Of a DNA stretch of 64,000 nucleotides, positions 57,124 to 64,000 are shown in pieces; position 1 is the stretch's first letter, and each line of letters starts with the position of its first letter. Both the position numbers and the translations under genes were made by a program. The notes beneath the pieces are model-generated. The model ran no database searches. It saw only the letters and a program-made list of their open reading frames with translations, and was not told the origin of the DNA. This stretch comes from Gluconobacter oxydans (GTDB taxonomy: Bacteria; Pseudomonadota; Alphaproteobacteria; Acetobacterales; Acetobacteraceae): positions 1 to 64,000 of the forward strand of contig NZ_BJNM01000011.1 in assembly GCF_006539685.1 (NCBI RefSeq), in the 5' to 3' direction.

Positions 57124-57867
57124 TCAGACGGCCGCGATGGCTGCGGGAACGCTGTTTCTGGACGGTGCGTCTGTCGTGACGGGGATTTCCGCGGTGTCGT
57201 CTTCCCGCAGGATGTAGCCGCGTCCCCAGACGGTCGCGATCAGGTTGCCCGCGCCGACATTCTGGAGTTTGCGACGCAGCTTGCAGATGAAGACGTCGAT
57301 GATCTTCATTTCCGGCTCGTCAATGCCGCCATAAAGGTGGTTGAGAAACGCGTCCTTGGTCAGGACGGATCCCTTGCGGATCACCAGCAGTTCCAGAATG
57401 GCATATTCCTTGCCCGTCAGGTGCAGCGGAGCGCCGTCGACCGTGACGTTCTTGCCATTCAGATCCAGTTCCAGATTGCCGACACGCAGTTTCGGCTCGG
57501 CAAAGCCACGGGAGCGCCGCATGACGGCCTGCAGACGGGCGACCAGTTCGCCTGCGTCGTAAGGCTTGGTCATGTAGTCGTCAGCCCCCATGGAGAAGGC
57601 CCGGATTTTCGCCTGGGGGCGCAGCAGGGCGGACAGGACAAGGATGGGCGTCGTGATACGCGCGGCCCGGGCGCGGCGGATGACTTCGTAGCCTTCAAGG
57701 TCGTTCAGCATAAGTTCAAGCACCACCACATCGTAGTCGTAGTGGCGAAGCATCTCGATGGCTTCTTCGCCAGACGGCGTGTGGTCCACGGTGAAAGACG
57801 CGGTCCGCAGGATCTGGGACAGTGTGGTGGCGGCTGACTGATCGCTGTCGACAAGAAGGATACGCAT
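57124..57867 (-). CDS. ctrA: CtrA-like cell-cycle response regulator lacking the phosphoacceptor Asp
   Basis: A 247-residue OmpR-class regulator that aligns with Caulobacter CtrA without gaps across the first 56 residues. The DNA-binding domain keeps the CtrA signature HLTGKEYAILELL, FLNHLYGGIDEPEMKIIDVFICKLRRKL. In the receiver, Asp51 is Glu (YDYDVVVLELMLND; codon GAA at 57715-57717) and the acidic pair after the first strand reads D7-S8-D9 in place of E-D-D. The GADDYMTKP lysine and SAL serine switch residue remain. D51E in Caulobacter CtrA is the standard phosphomimetic. The C-terminus ends in AAV, not the Ala-Ala that supports ClpXP degradation in Caulobacter. ATG 57867 gives the canonical N-terminus; the frame is open to 58056. 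Confidence 0.93.
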   Translation of the reverse strand: MRILLVDSDQSAATTLSQILRTASFTVDHTPSGEEAIEMLRHYDYDVVVLELMLNDLEGYEVIRRARAARITTPILVLSALLRPQAKIRAFSMGADDYMTKPYDAGELVARLQAVMRRSRGFAEPKLRVGNLELDLNGKNVTVDGAPLHLTGKEYAILELLVIRKGSVLTKDAFLNHLYGGIDEPEMKIIDVFICKLRRKLQNVGAGNLIATVWGRGYILREDDTAEIPVTTDAPSRNSVPAAIAAV

Positions 57868-57980
57868 GTTCTCAACTCCCGGCTTGGTGAAGCAATGGTT
57901 ACTACCCAAGGTTGTGTGTGTCGATAGACATGGATCAAAAATCGTAAAATTGTCATTATTTTTCCCGTCAGAGGGGAACG

Positions 57981-57995
57981 TTAGGGTTCTCTTAA
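57981..57995. promoter_or_regulatory. Candidate CtrA box between ctrA and fliI
   Basis: TTAG-GGTTCTC-TTAA matches the TTAA-N7-TTAA CtrA consensus at seven of eight half-site bases with the exact 7-base spacer. It lies in the 190-base divergent gap, 63 bases before the fliI ATG and 114 bases before the ctrA ATG, so it could serve autoregulation, flagellar control, or both. Confidence 0.6.
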
Positions 57996-58057
57996 GGGTG
58001 TGGTTGTAGGGTTGGAAGATCGGAACAATCCGCGGAAAACGGTCAGAAACTGCCACT

Positions 58058-59416
58058 ATGGACGACTACGACAGACTGCTCGAAAGGCTTTCGAACCTCA
58101 CCTGCGACTGGGTTGTAGGAAGCGTTAAAGACGTTATCGGTCTCTGTCTGACCGTTATCGGACTCGAAGGTTTCATTACGATTGGAGACCGAGTCGCGGT
58201 GAAAGCGCGTGACGGACGGGTTGTGCAATCCGAGGTTGTGGGCTTTCAGGGTGATGTCGCGCGGCTCATGTCCTTCGGGCCTCTGGACGGAATTGGTCCG
58301 GGCTGCGAGGCTAGGATTCCGCTGAACCGTCATGATGGTGGCCTTGGCGTTAATGAAAGCTGGCTGGGGCGCGTGCTGGATCCGCTGGGACAGCCGATCG
58401 ACGGGAAGGGGCCTCTGTTTCCGTCGTTTGAGCGGCAGCCGGTCCAGTGTCCTCCGCCCAATGCTGCAAGCCGGGCGCGGCTTGGCGAGCGTATCGACCT
58501 CGGGGTCCGCGCCCTTGATACCTTCACGACCTGCCGGCGCGGACAGAGGCTCGGGCTTTTCGCAGGGTCGGGTGTCGGGAAATCCACATTGCTGTCCATG
58601 CTCGCCCGCGGCGCGGACTGTGATGTCGCCGTGATCTCGCTTGTGGGTGAGCGTGGGCGCGAGGTGCGGGAGTTCATCGAGGATGATCTCGGGCCGGAAG
58701 GGCTGGCGCGGAGTGTGCTGGTGATTGCGACTTCTGATTCACCGCCACTGATGCGTCGCGAAGCCGCCCTGTCCGCCATGGCCATCGCGGAATATTTCCG
58801 GAACCAGGGCAAATCGGTCCTGCTGCTGATGGACAGCGTGACGCGGTTCTGCATGGCGCTGCGTGAAATCGGTCTGTCAGCCGGAGAGCCGCCTGCGACG
58901 CGGGGTTATCCGCCTTCGGTTTTTGCCGAACTGCCGCGTCTTCTGGAGCGGGCGGGGCCTGGCTATGCCGATCAGGGCATGATCACGGCGCTCTTCACGG
59001 TTCTTGTGGAGGGGGATGACCAGAATGAGCCGGTTGCGGATGCCGTGCGTGGCATTCTGGACGGGCATATCATTCTTGACCGCAAGATCGGCGAGCAGGG
59101 GCGGTATCCTGCCATTGATGTTCTGCGTTCCCTGTCGCGTGCGGTGCCGGGATGTAATTCGCCTGAGGAAAATGCTCTGACGCAACGCGCGCGGGCAGCG
59201 ATGGCGACCTATCAGCGGATGGCAGATATGATCCGGCTGGGAGCCTACAAACCCGGAACGGATCGTGAGGTGGATGAAGCCATCGCCCTCATGCCGAAGC
59301 TAAACGAGTTCCTGTCTCAGGGGCGGAACGAACGCACCACGCGCGCCGAGGCCTTTGAACAGCTGGCGCAGATCATGCAGATGCCGCTGAAAAACCTCCC
59401 CCCGAATGAATCGTAA
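58058..59416 (+). CDS. fliI: Flagellar export ATPase FliI
   Basis: The 452-residue ATPase of the flagellar type III export apparatus, related to F1 beta. Walker A is GLFAGSGVGKSTLLSMLARG near residue 170; VISLVGERGREVREF, VLLLMDSVTRFCMALREIGL and ATRGYPPSVFAELPRLLERAG follow. The flagellar type, not the virulence type, is inferred from the fliJ partner downstream and the ctrA neighbour, an arrangement known from other alphaproteobacteria. FliH and the structural genes are not in the window. Confidence 0.95.
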   Translation: MDDYDRLLERLSNLTCDWVVGSVKDVIGLCLTVIGLEGFITIGDRVAVKARDGRVVQSEVVGFQGDVARLMSFGPLDGIGPGCEARIPLNRHDGGLGVNESWLGRVLDPLGQPIDGKGPLFPSFERQPVQCPPPNAASRARLGERIDLGVRALDTFTTCRRGQRLGLFAGSGVGKSTLLSMLARGADCDVAVISLVGERGREVREFIEDDLGPEGLARSVLVIATSDSPPLMRREAALSAMAIAEYFRNQGKSVLLLMDSVTRFCMALREIGLSAGEPPATRGYPPSVFAELPRLLERAGPGYADQGMITALFTVLVEGDDQNEPVADAVRGILDGHIILDRKIGEQGRYPAIDVLRSLSRAVPGCNSPEENALTQRARAAMATYQRMADMIRLGAYKPGTDREVDEAIALMPKLNEFLSQGRNERTTRAEAFEQLAQIMQMPLKNLPPNES

Positions 59417-59427
59417 AGGACCTCACA

Positions 59428-59853
59428 ATGGAACCCTCACCTCTCGAGACACTGATTACCCTGCGGGAGCAGGAGCTCGATCTTGTGGAACGCAGCTTTG
59501 CAGAGGCCGTGGCGCGGGAAACGGCTGCGGAAGAAAAACTGACTGCGGCGCAGGCGGAGATCCTGAACGAACAGCGGATCGCATCCAGCCCTACGGCGGA
59601 TGACGGTGCCGTGGAGGCATTCAGCCGGTGGCTTCCCGGAGGGCGGCAGGCGGTTCTCGAAGCACGGCAGCGCTGTCGGGAAGCGGCGATGGATCGCGAG
59701 GCGGTGCGTTCAGCCCTGATCGCTGCCCGGGCAGCGATGGAGGCCGTCAGGACCTTGCGGGAAGAGCAGAAGGAAGAAGAGCGGCAGGCTGACCTTAGAA
59801 AGGAACAGAATGCTCTGGATGAACTCGCTGTCCGTCAGTTCGGCAGGTCGTGA
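59428..59853 (+). CDS. fliJ: FliJ-like flagellar export chaperone
   Basis: A 141-residue, almost wholly alpha-helical, highly charged coiled coil (LITLREQELDLVERSFAEAV, AAMEAVRTLREEQKEEERQ), the FliJ pattern. It begins 11 bases after the fliI stop, as expected for the ATPase's central stalk partner. Sequence identity in FliJ is always low, so the call rests on composition and position. It overlaps the convergent next gene by 19 bases. Confidence 0.8.
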   Translation: MEPSPLETLITLREQELDLVERSFAEAVARETAAEEKLTAAQAEILNEQRIASSPTADDGAVEAFSRWLPGGRQAVLEARQRCREAAMDREAVRSALIAARAAMEAVRTLREEQKEEERQADLRKEQNALDELAVRQFGRS

Positions 59854-60266
59854 GAGGGTGCATGCTCACGTAAGGCGGTCTCGATCTGGGCCGCGGTGCC
59901 AATCAGGGCGCAGGCGACCGGATGGGTGCTGTCGCGGACGAAGGCCAGGACGAGGTCGGGATCGCTGGAGAAAAGGTCGCTTTGCAGCGTGATGACCGGT
60001 GTCATTTCGCCGTTGCGGGATGCCCCTTCAGCCGCGTGTGAGAGAAGGCGGGCAACAGCTTTTTCCAGTGCGGGAAGAAGTACCGTGTGAGGGGCGTCAT
60101 GATGTGCGGCATGGGTCGCGATCAGTTCATCCCAGCCGGCACGGGTTACGAAAGCGGGGATGCCGTCAGGGGGCGTGTCGCGCTCGGCGCGCAGGAGGGC
60201 GCCGGATTGGGCCATGCCAAGGATATCCAGGGCAGGAAGAATCGCGGGGTCGAGTTTGATGGACAT
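59835..60266 (-). CDS. Hypothetical protein
   Basis: A 143-residue, soluble, Ala/His-rich protein without a signal sequence. It starts MSIKLDPAILPALDILG, with HAAHHDAPHTVLLPALEKAV mid-protein and DPDLVLAFVRDSTHPVACALIG near 110. I recognise no family. The composition and codon use look coding, and its ATG is plausible, but it converges on fliJ with a 19-base overlap, so both annotations deserve a check. Confidence 0.55.
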   Translation of the reverse strand: MSIKLDPAILPALDILGMAQSGALLRAERDTPPDGIPAFVTRAGWDELIATHAAHHDAPHTVLLPALEKAVARLLSHAAEGASRNGEMTPVITLQSDLFSSDPDLVLAFVRDSTHPVACALIGTAAQIETALREHAPSHDLPN

Positions 60267-60334
60267 TCTGGTCTTTGGTTCGCGGGTGGAAGAGGTCGGC
60301 TTATTCCACGGAAGGCGCGGCCTCTGTGCCGTTG

Positions 60335-60889
60335 TCAGTGCGGCGGGTTGCCCATGGCCTGCATCAGGGCCGTAACCTGCTCGGGCTGGGCCTTGAAGAG
60401 GGCGACATTGGACGGGTTGGGGCTGGGCATTCCCGTCGGGAGCTGTCCGTTGCTGGCGGCCAGAGTCATGCCGAATGTGGTCATGCCCATCACAAAGCTC
60501 TCGGGTGTGAAACCGTGGCTTTGCAGGACGGGCGCCAGCCCCGGCACCTGACTGATCTGCCGGATCGTCTCTGAGAGGCTCGTGCCATGAGAGTTGGGGG
60601 GCTGGATATTCCGGGCCTGGAGTTCGGCGATCGTTGCGGCGGCCCGGGTCATGAAGTCAGGCGGCAGCGGGTAGTGCATGGCCCGTTCCGTATCGGCACG
60701 GACCTGCGGCGACACCTGCTGGGTCTGCTGCGGTGCACCCTGAAGGGGGGCGCTGCCGTCGATCTGGGTCTGGCTCGAGACGCCGCCTTGATAGGCGGAT
60801 GGCGGGTAGGTCTGCGCCTGTGCGGCCAGTGGCAGCATTGCAGCGGAAACGAGAAGGGCCGAGAGCCCTGTCATGCGGGGAAATGTCAT
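60335..60889 (-). CDS. Hypothetical secreted protein
   Basis: A 184-residue protein: signal sequence (LSALLVSAAMLPLAAQAQ), a Gln/Pro/Ser-rich stretch, and a helical C-terminal half (RAAATIAELQARN, GLAPVLQSHGFTPESFVMGM). ATG 60889 overlaps the stop of the upstream aminopeptidase gene (ATGA), so they are co-translated; the frame extends four codons upstream. No known domain. Confidence 0.65.
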   Translation of the reverse strand: MTFPRMTGLSALLVSAAMLPLAAQAQTYPPSAYQGGVSSQTQIDGSAPLQGAPQQTQQVSPQVRADTERAMHYPLPPDFMTRAAATIAELQARNIQPPNSHGTSLSETIRQISQVPGLAPVLQSHGFTPESFVMGMTTFGMTLAASNGQLPTGMPSPNPSNVALFKAQPEQVTALMQAMGNPPH

Positions 60890-62169
60890 GCCTGCACCCA
60901 TTCGCCAGCGCGCATCAGCGGCACGCGGTTGCCATTCTTGAGACCATCGAGGTCGATCTTGTCCGAACCAATCATCCAGTCAATGTGGATGAGGGAGTCG
61001 TTGACGCCGCGCTCCAGCAGTTCTTCCGGCGTCAGGCCTTCGATATCGACCATGCACTTCGTATAGGCCTGACCAAGAGCAATGTGGCTGGACGCATTTT
61101 CGTCGAACAGCGTGTTGCGATACAGGATCTTGCTGGCCGAGATGGGCGAGGAGTGCGGCACGAGGGCCACTTCACCGATCCGGGCTGCGCCTTCATCGGT
61201 GCTGAGGATGCGCTTGAGTACGTCTTCGCCATGGCTTGCGGACGCTTCGACAATCTTTCCGTTTTCAAAGCGGACCGATATGTTGTCGATCAGCGTGCCC
61301 TGATGGAAAAGCGGCTTGGTGCTGCTGACCCGGCCATCGACCTTGCTGCGATGGGGCGTCGTGAAGATTTCTTCTGTCGGGATATTCGGGTTGCAGACAA
61401 TGCCGTTGCCCGATTTTTCCGAGCCGCCTGCCCAGAGATGCCCGTCCGCAAGGCCGACCGTCAGATCGGTGCCGGGGCCGCTGAAATGCAGGGCCTCGAA
61501 GCGGCTGTCATTCATGTATTTCGCCCGGGCGTGCAGGCGGGCGTTATGGGCTTTCCACTCGGCGACCGGGTCGGCCACGTCGACGCGGGAGGCCTTGAAG
61601 ATCCCATCCCACAGGGCGGCGAGCGCCTCGTCGGCCGGAAGCTCCGGGAAGACCTGTGCAGCCCAGGCCGGGGTGGCGCAGGCGATGATGTTCCAGTTCA
61701 CGGCGAACTGCGTGATGATTTCCATCGCCGGGCGGTTGGCCTTGGAATTGGCGCGGTTGGCCCGGGAAATGCGCTCGGGGTCCTGACCCTTCAGAAGGGT
61801 CGGGTTGGCGCCCGTGATAGCCATGCGGGCTGCGCCTTCACGGAAAGCGCGGGCCATGCCGTCAGCGAGCCAGGTGGGGGCGACGTCGAAGGCCTCGTCC
61901 GGGGCGTGGATGAAGCGGGCCAGCGTGGTCTCGTCATCCGCATACAGCGTCGTCACCAGGGAGGCGCCAGCCTTGTAGGCGTGTTCCGTCACGCGGCGGA
62001 CCAGTGGGACGGCGGCCAGAGGCGCTGTGATGAGAAGCTGCTGGCCCGGCGCGATGTTCAGGCCAACGCGGACGGCAACCTCGCCCAGGCGATCAAGCAG
62101 CTGTTCGTGCGAAAAGGTGGAAGGAGCGGACACGTTGGACTCTTTCGCAGTGATCATTCTGTCCGTCAT
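60886..62169 (-). CDS. M29 family aminopeptidase
   Basis: A 427-residue metallopeptidase of the AmpS/aminopeptidase T family. The family pattern NIPTEEIFTTPHRSKVDGRV near residue 250 carries metal-binding Glu and His residues, and NDSLIHIDWMIGSD near 400 carries further ligands, including His and Asp. It trims N-terminal residues in the cytoplasm using two divalent metals. ATG 62169 or an ATG four codons later are both possible. Confidence 0.88.
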   Translation of the reverse strand: MTDRMITAKESNVSAPSTFSHEQLLDRLGEVAVRVGLNIAPGQQLLITAPLAAVPLVRRVTEHAYKAGASLVTTLYADDETTLARFIHAPDEAFDVAPTWLADGMARAFREGAARMAITGANPTLLKGQDPERISRANRANSKANRPAMEIITQFAVNWNIIACATPAWAAQVFPELPADEALAALWDGIFKASRVDVADPVAEWKAHNARLHARAKYMNDSRFEALHFSGPGTDLTVGLADGHLWAGGSEKSGNGIVCNPNIPTEEIFTTPHRSKVDGRVSSTKPLFHQGTLIDNISVRFENGKIVEASASHGEDVLKRILSTDEGAARIGEVALVPHSSPISASKILYRNTLFDENASSHIALGQAYTKCMVDIEGLTPEELLERGVNDSLIHIDWMIGSDKIDLDGLKNGNRVPLMRAGEWVQA

Positions 62170-62259
62170 GGTGTGCCCTGTGGCGGCGAAGTGCAAGAGA
62201 GCAGCGCGGGCTCAGGCGGTGACGTGACAGGTCTGCAGACGCGCAGTATCGTCGCCGGC

Positions 62260-63075
62260 ATGGAACCCGGACTTCACATTTTCGCCGATGCCGGCGAGCC
62301 AGACCAGCGACCATTCGATGTTGCGGTCGTCATGCCGAGCCTGTTGCGGCCGAGTATCGTCCGCGCACTTCAGTCCATCTTCGCGCAGAAGGGCGGGTTG
62401 CGGGTCCAAGTCATGATCGGGCTGGATCGCGCACCAGGAGAGGGCGCGCACGAACTGCTACGGCGTGCAGTCGAGGGACGGCCGCCGGGCTGGGCTGTTG
62501 AAGTTCTGTGGCCCGGTTATTCCACCTCCCAGAGGCATGGCGGATTTGGCCGTGCAAAGGATGGGGGCGTGTTGCGCAGTGTGCTCAGCCAGCTCTCGAA
62601 CGCGCCGCGGATTGCCTATCTCGATGATGACAACTGGTGGGCGCCGGATCATCTGTCCTCACTGCTGACGGCGATCGAGGGGCAGGACTGGGCCTGGGCC
62701 GGGCGCTGGTTCGTGCATCCGAGAACACTGATGCCCATCTGCGAGGATCAGTGGGAGTCTGTCGGGATCGGGGGCGGGATTTTCCGGGAAAGCTATGGCG
62801 GGTTTGTCGATCCGAACTGTCTGATGATCGACCGGACGCGGGCGCCGGAAGCTCTGGACATGTGGAACCAGCCTCTGGCCGGAGACGGGACACAGATGAC
62901 GGCGGACCGGAATGTTTTCAGACTGCTGAAGGACAGGCCGGGCAGACCGACCGGCGAATATACGGCGTATTATGTCCTGACCGAGACCGACGGTCTTCAT
63001 CCGGCACGGCTGCGGCTGATGGGGCCGGCGGCCTGGGATGCGGCGTCCCGGAAAACGGTCGCTCAGGACGCCTGA
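62260..63075 (+). CDS. Glycosyltransferase family 2-like protein
   Basis: A 271-residue soluble protein with a GT-A fold pattern: VAVVMPSLLRPSIVRALQSI at the start of the fold, RGRAKDGG-like middle residues, then RIAYLDDDNWWAPDHL holding the metal-binding DxD near residue 125. The acceptor and donor sugars are unknown. It is divergent from the aminopeptidase gene. The start is uncertain: ATG 62260 or GTG 62224, neither with a clear Shine-Dalgarno. The frame continues open far upstream, but that part is a shadow of the aminopeptidase gene. Confidence 0.78.
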   Translation: MEPGLHIFADAGEPDQRPFDVAVVMPSLLRPSIVRALQSIFAQKGGLRVQVMIGLDRAPGEGAHELLRRAVEGRPPGWAVEVLWPGYSTSQRHGGFGRAKDGGVLRSVLSQLSNAPRIAYLDDDNWWAPDHLSSLLTAIEGQDWAWAGRWFVHPRTLMPICEDQWESVGIGGGIFRESYGGFVDPNCLMIDRTRAPEALDMWNQPLAGDGTQMTADRNVFRLLKDRPGRPTGEYTAYYVLTETDGLHPARLRLMGPAAWDAASRKTVAQDA

Positions 63076-63079
63076 TGCA

Positions 63080-63111
63080 AAACGGCCGGTGCAGAGGGGA
63101 ATTCTGCACCG
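63080..63111 (-). terminator. Intrinsic terminator between convergent genes
   Basis: CCGGTGCAGA, a 7-base loop, then TCTGCACCGG. On the minus strand GCCGTTTTGC follows, so it fits as terminator of the small coiled-coil gene; the plus side lacks a T-run. Confidence 0.7.
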
Positions 63112-63128
63112 GTCGTCTCGGCCGCCAA

Positions 63129-63383
63129 TTACATGGAGCGGATCGTGTTGCGACGCGGCGGGCGGCGCTGGCGGTCGGACTGGGCGTCCGGGTTGGCGGC
63201 CTTGGCAGCCTTTTCACGCGCGATGGTGCGCAGTTCGACTTCCAGTTCGCGGATGCGGCGCTGGATGCTCTCCTTCAGCGTCGGAGAGGTGTGGGACTTC
63301 ATGGACGCGATCGTTTCCTTGAGGTCCCGGAGCTGTTTTTCCTTTTCGGCCTGATTACGGCGAATAGGCTGGTTGTCGGACAT
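63129..63383 (-). CDS. Small coiled-coil protein
   Basis: An 84-residue, highly charged protein: a central heptad-rich helix (QAEKEKQLRDLKETIASMK, LKESIQRRIRELEVELRTIA) and a basic, disordered tail (RQRRPPRRNTIRSM). Start ATG 63383 follows AGGGACAG; the frame is open to 63506. I recognise no family. The basic tail might bind nucleic acid; this is a guess from composition. Confidence 0.6.
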   Translation of the reverse strand: MSDNQPIRRNQAEKEKQLRDLKETIASMKSHTSPTLKESIQRRIRELEVELRTIAREKAAKAANPDAQSDRQRRPPRRNTIRSM

Positions 63384-63541
63384 CTGTCCCTGAAATGCAC
63401 GCATATGTTCGTCTTTCCGCATGAAGCATTCATGGGCCTCCCGCCCATCCGGAGATGGCGGGATGGAACACGCAAAAGCGTGCCCGGCTGGCCCTGTCTG
63501 GCTCATGATTATGGGGGACGGAGTATTACCGTCCGGTTAAT

Positions 63542-64000
63542 TCAGGATCGGGGAGAAAGGATGTCCCGCAAAGCGTCTGTCAGGCGTATGCAGGCTTCGT
63601 ACGTTCCGATCGAGATGCGCAGCCAGTCCTGGATGCGCGGGGTTGAGAGATTCCGGACAAGGATCGCCCGCTCGCGCAGGGCGGCGGCGATGGCTCCGGC
63701 TTTGTGCGCCGGGTGGTGCACGAGAACGAAGTTGGCACAGGATGGCAGGACTTGGAAGCCAAGATTTTGCAGTTCCGGGACCAGCCTGTCACGGCTGGCG
63801 ATAACGCGCGCCGTGATTTCCGCAAGCCAGTCGGTATCCTGAATCGCGGCGATGGCCCCCGCCTGTGCCGGGCGGGAGAGGGGATAGGAATTGAAGCTGT
63901 CCTTGACCCGGATGAGACCTTCGATCAGCTCCGGGGAGCCGATCGCAAATCCCACACGCAGTCCTGCCAGGGCATAGGACTTGGACAGCGTCTGGACCAC
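63542..64000 (-). CDS. hisC: Histidinol-phosphate aminotransferase-type enzyme (C-terminal part)
   Basis: Only the C-terminal 152 residues lie in the window; the N-terminus is beyond position 64000. TLSKSYALAGLRVGFAIG contains the PLP-binding lysine and the following Arg of fold-type I HisC. CANFVLVHHP, RAILVRNLSTPRIQDWLRISIGT is the HisC C-terminal pattern with the substrate-binding Arg. Other class I/II aminotransferases of this branch remain possible. Confidence 0.85.
   Translation of the reverse strand: MVQTLSKSYALAGLRVGFAIGSPELIEGLIRVKDSFNSYPLSRPAQAGAIAAIQDTDWLAEITARVIASRDRLVPELQNLGFQVLPSCANFVLVHHPAHKAGAIAAALRERAILVRNLSTPRIQDWLRISIGTYEACIRLTDALRDILSPRS

Noticed and set aside
60733-62259. 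N-terminal extension of the glycosyltransferase frame
   Set aside because: It runs antisense through the aminopeptidase gene and carries no domain; the real protein begins near 62260.

Overview
The window is chromosomal housekeeping DNA from an alphaproteobacterium of roughly 60% GC. It is most likely an acetic acid bacterium (Acetobacteraceae, Gluconobacter-like). The grounds are a fused IspD-IspF, an ATP12-type F1 assembly chaperone, a metZ gene under a SAM-II riboswitch, a type II NADH dehydrogenase, a system I (Ccm) cytochrome c maturation cluster, and ctrA divergent from fliI-fliJ. The genus is inferred from protein style; no rRNA is present. I saw no insertion sequence, prophage, integrase or CRISPR array.

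Layout. 1-2738: an AT-rich leader, a possible short leader ORF, a degenerate HisE-like protein, cvpA and purF in one operon. 2761-10227 (minus strand): a bacteriophytochrome histidine kinase, an S10 peptidase, fumarase C, a DMT-family exporter and a predicted outer-membrane barrel. 10357-15896 (minus): ccmC-D-E-F-G-H-I plus a coupled zinc-ribbon membrane protein; ccmD is only 54 codons. 16001-21988: EVE protein, EcsC, MAPEG, aat with two coupled secreted paralogues, a Gly/Pro-rich secreted protein and a Bcp peroxiredoxin. 22048-31056: a giant AsmA-like protein, then the tightly coupled series rarA, rluC-type gene, asmA-like gene and ATP12. 31211-40128: mostly minus-strand metabolism (ispDF, apaG, metZ, a 2OG dioxygenase, ndh, argJ, a PpiC-type isomerase) and one tRNA-Gly(CCC). 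40465-57055 (plus): secA, yebC, ruvCAB, ybgC, tolQRAB, pal, cpoB, tilS, ftsH, glmM. 57124-64000: ctrA, fliI-fliJ, an M29 aminopeptidase, a glycosyltransferase, small unknown proteins, and the C-terminal part of a HisC-type aminotransferase cut by the window edge.

How the genes work together. The Ccm cluster builds c-type cytochromes and Ndh feeds electrons into the chain; ATP12 assembles the F1 ATPase. The Tol-Pal-CpoB block keeps the envelope together during division, next to SecA and FtsH, which handle protein export and membrane quality control. RuvABC and RarA handle stalled or recombining replication forks.

Most notable observations. (1) The CtrA orthologue carries Glu where the phosphoacceptor Asp51 should be, and Ser in place of one acidic-pocket Asp. 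This natural change equals the classic phosphomimetic D51E; a near-consensus CtrA box lies between ctrA and fliI. (2) A HisE-fold protein lacking its metal-binding acidic residues heads the cvpA-purF operon, behind a short leader ORF whose stop overlaps its start. (3) metZ has a SAM-II aptamer followed by a terminator whose 3' arm could pair instead with sequence at the aptamer edge. (4) pal is separated from tolB by 487 bases containing a strong terminator and a 32-bp imperfect palindrome.
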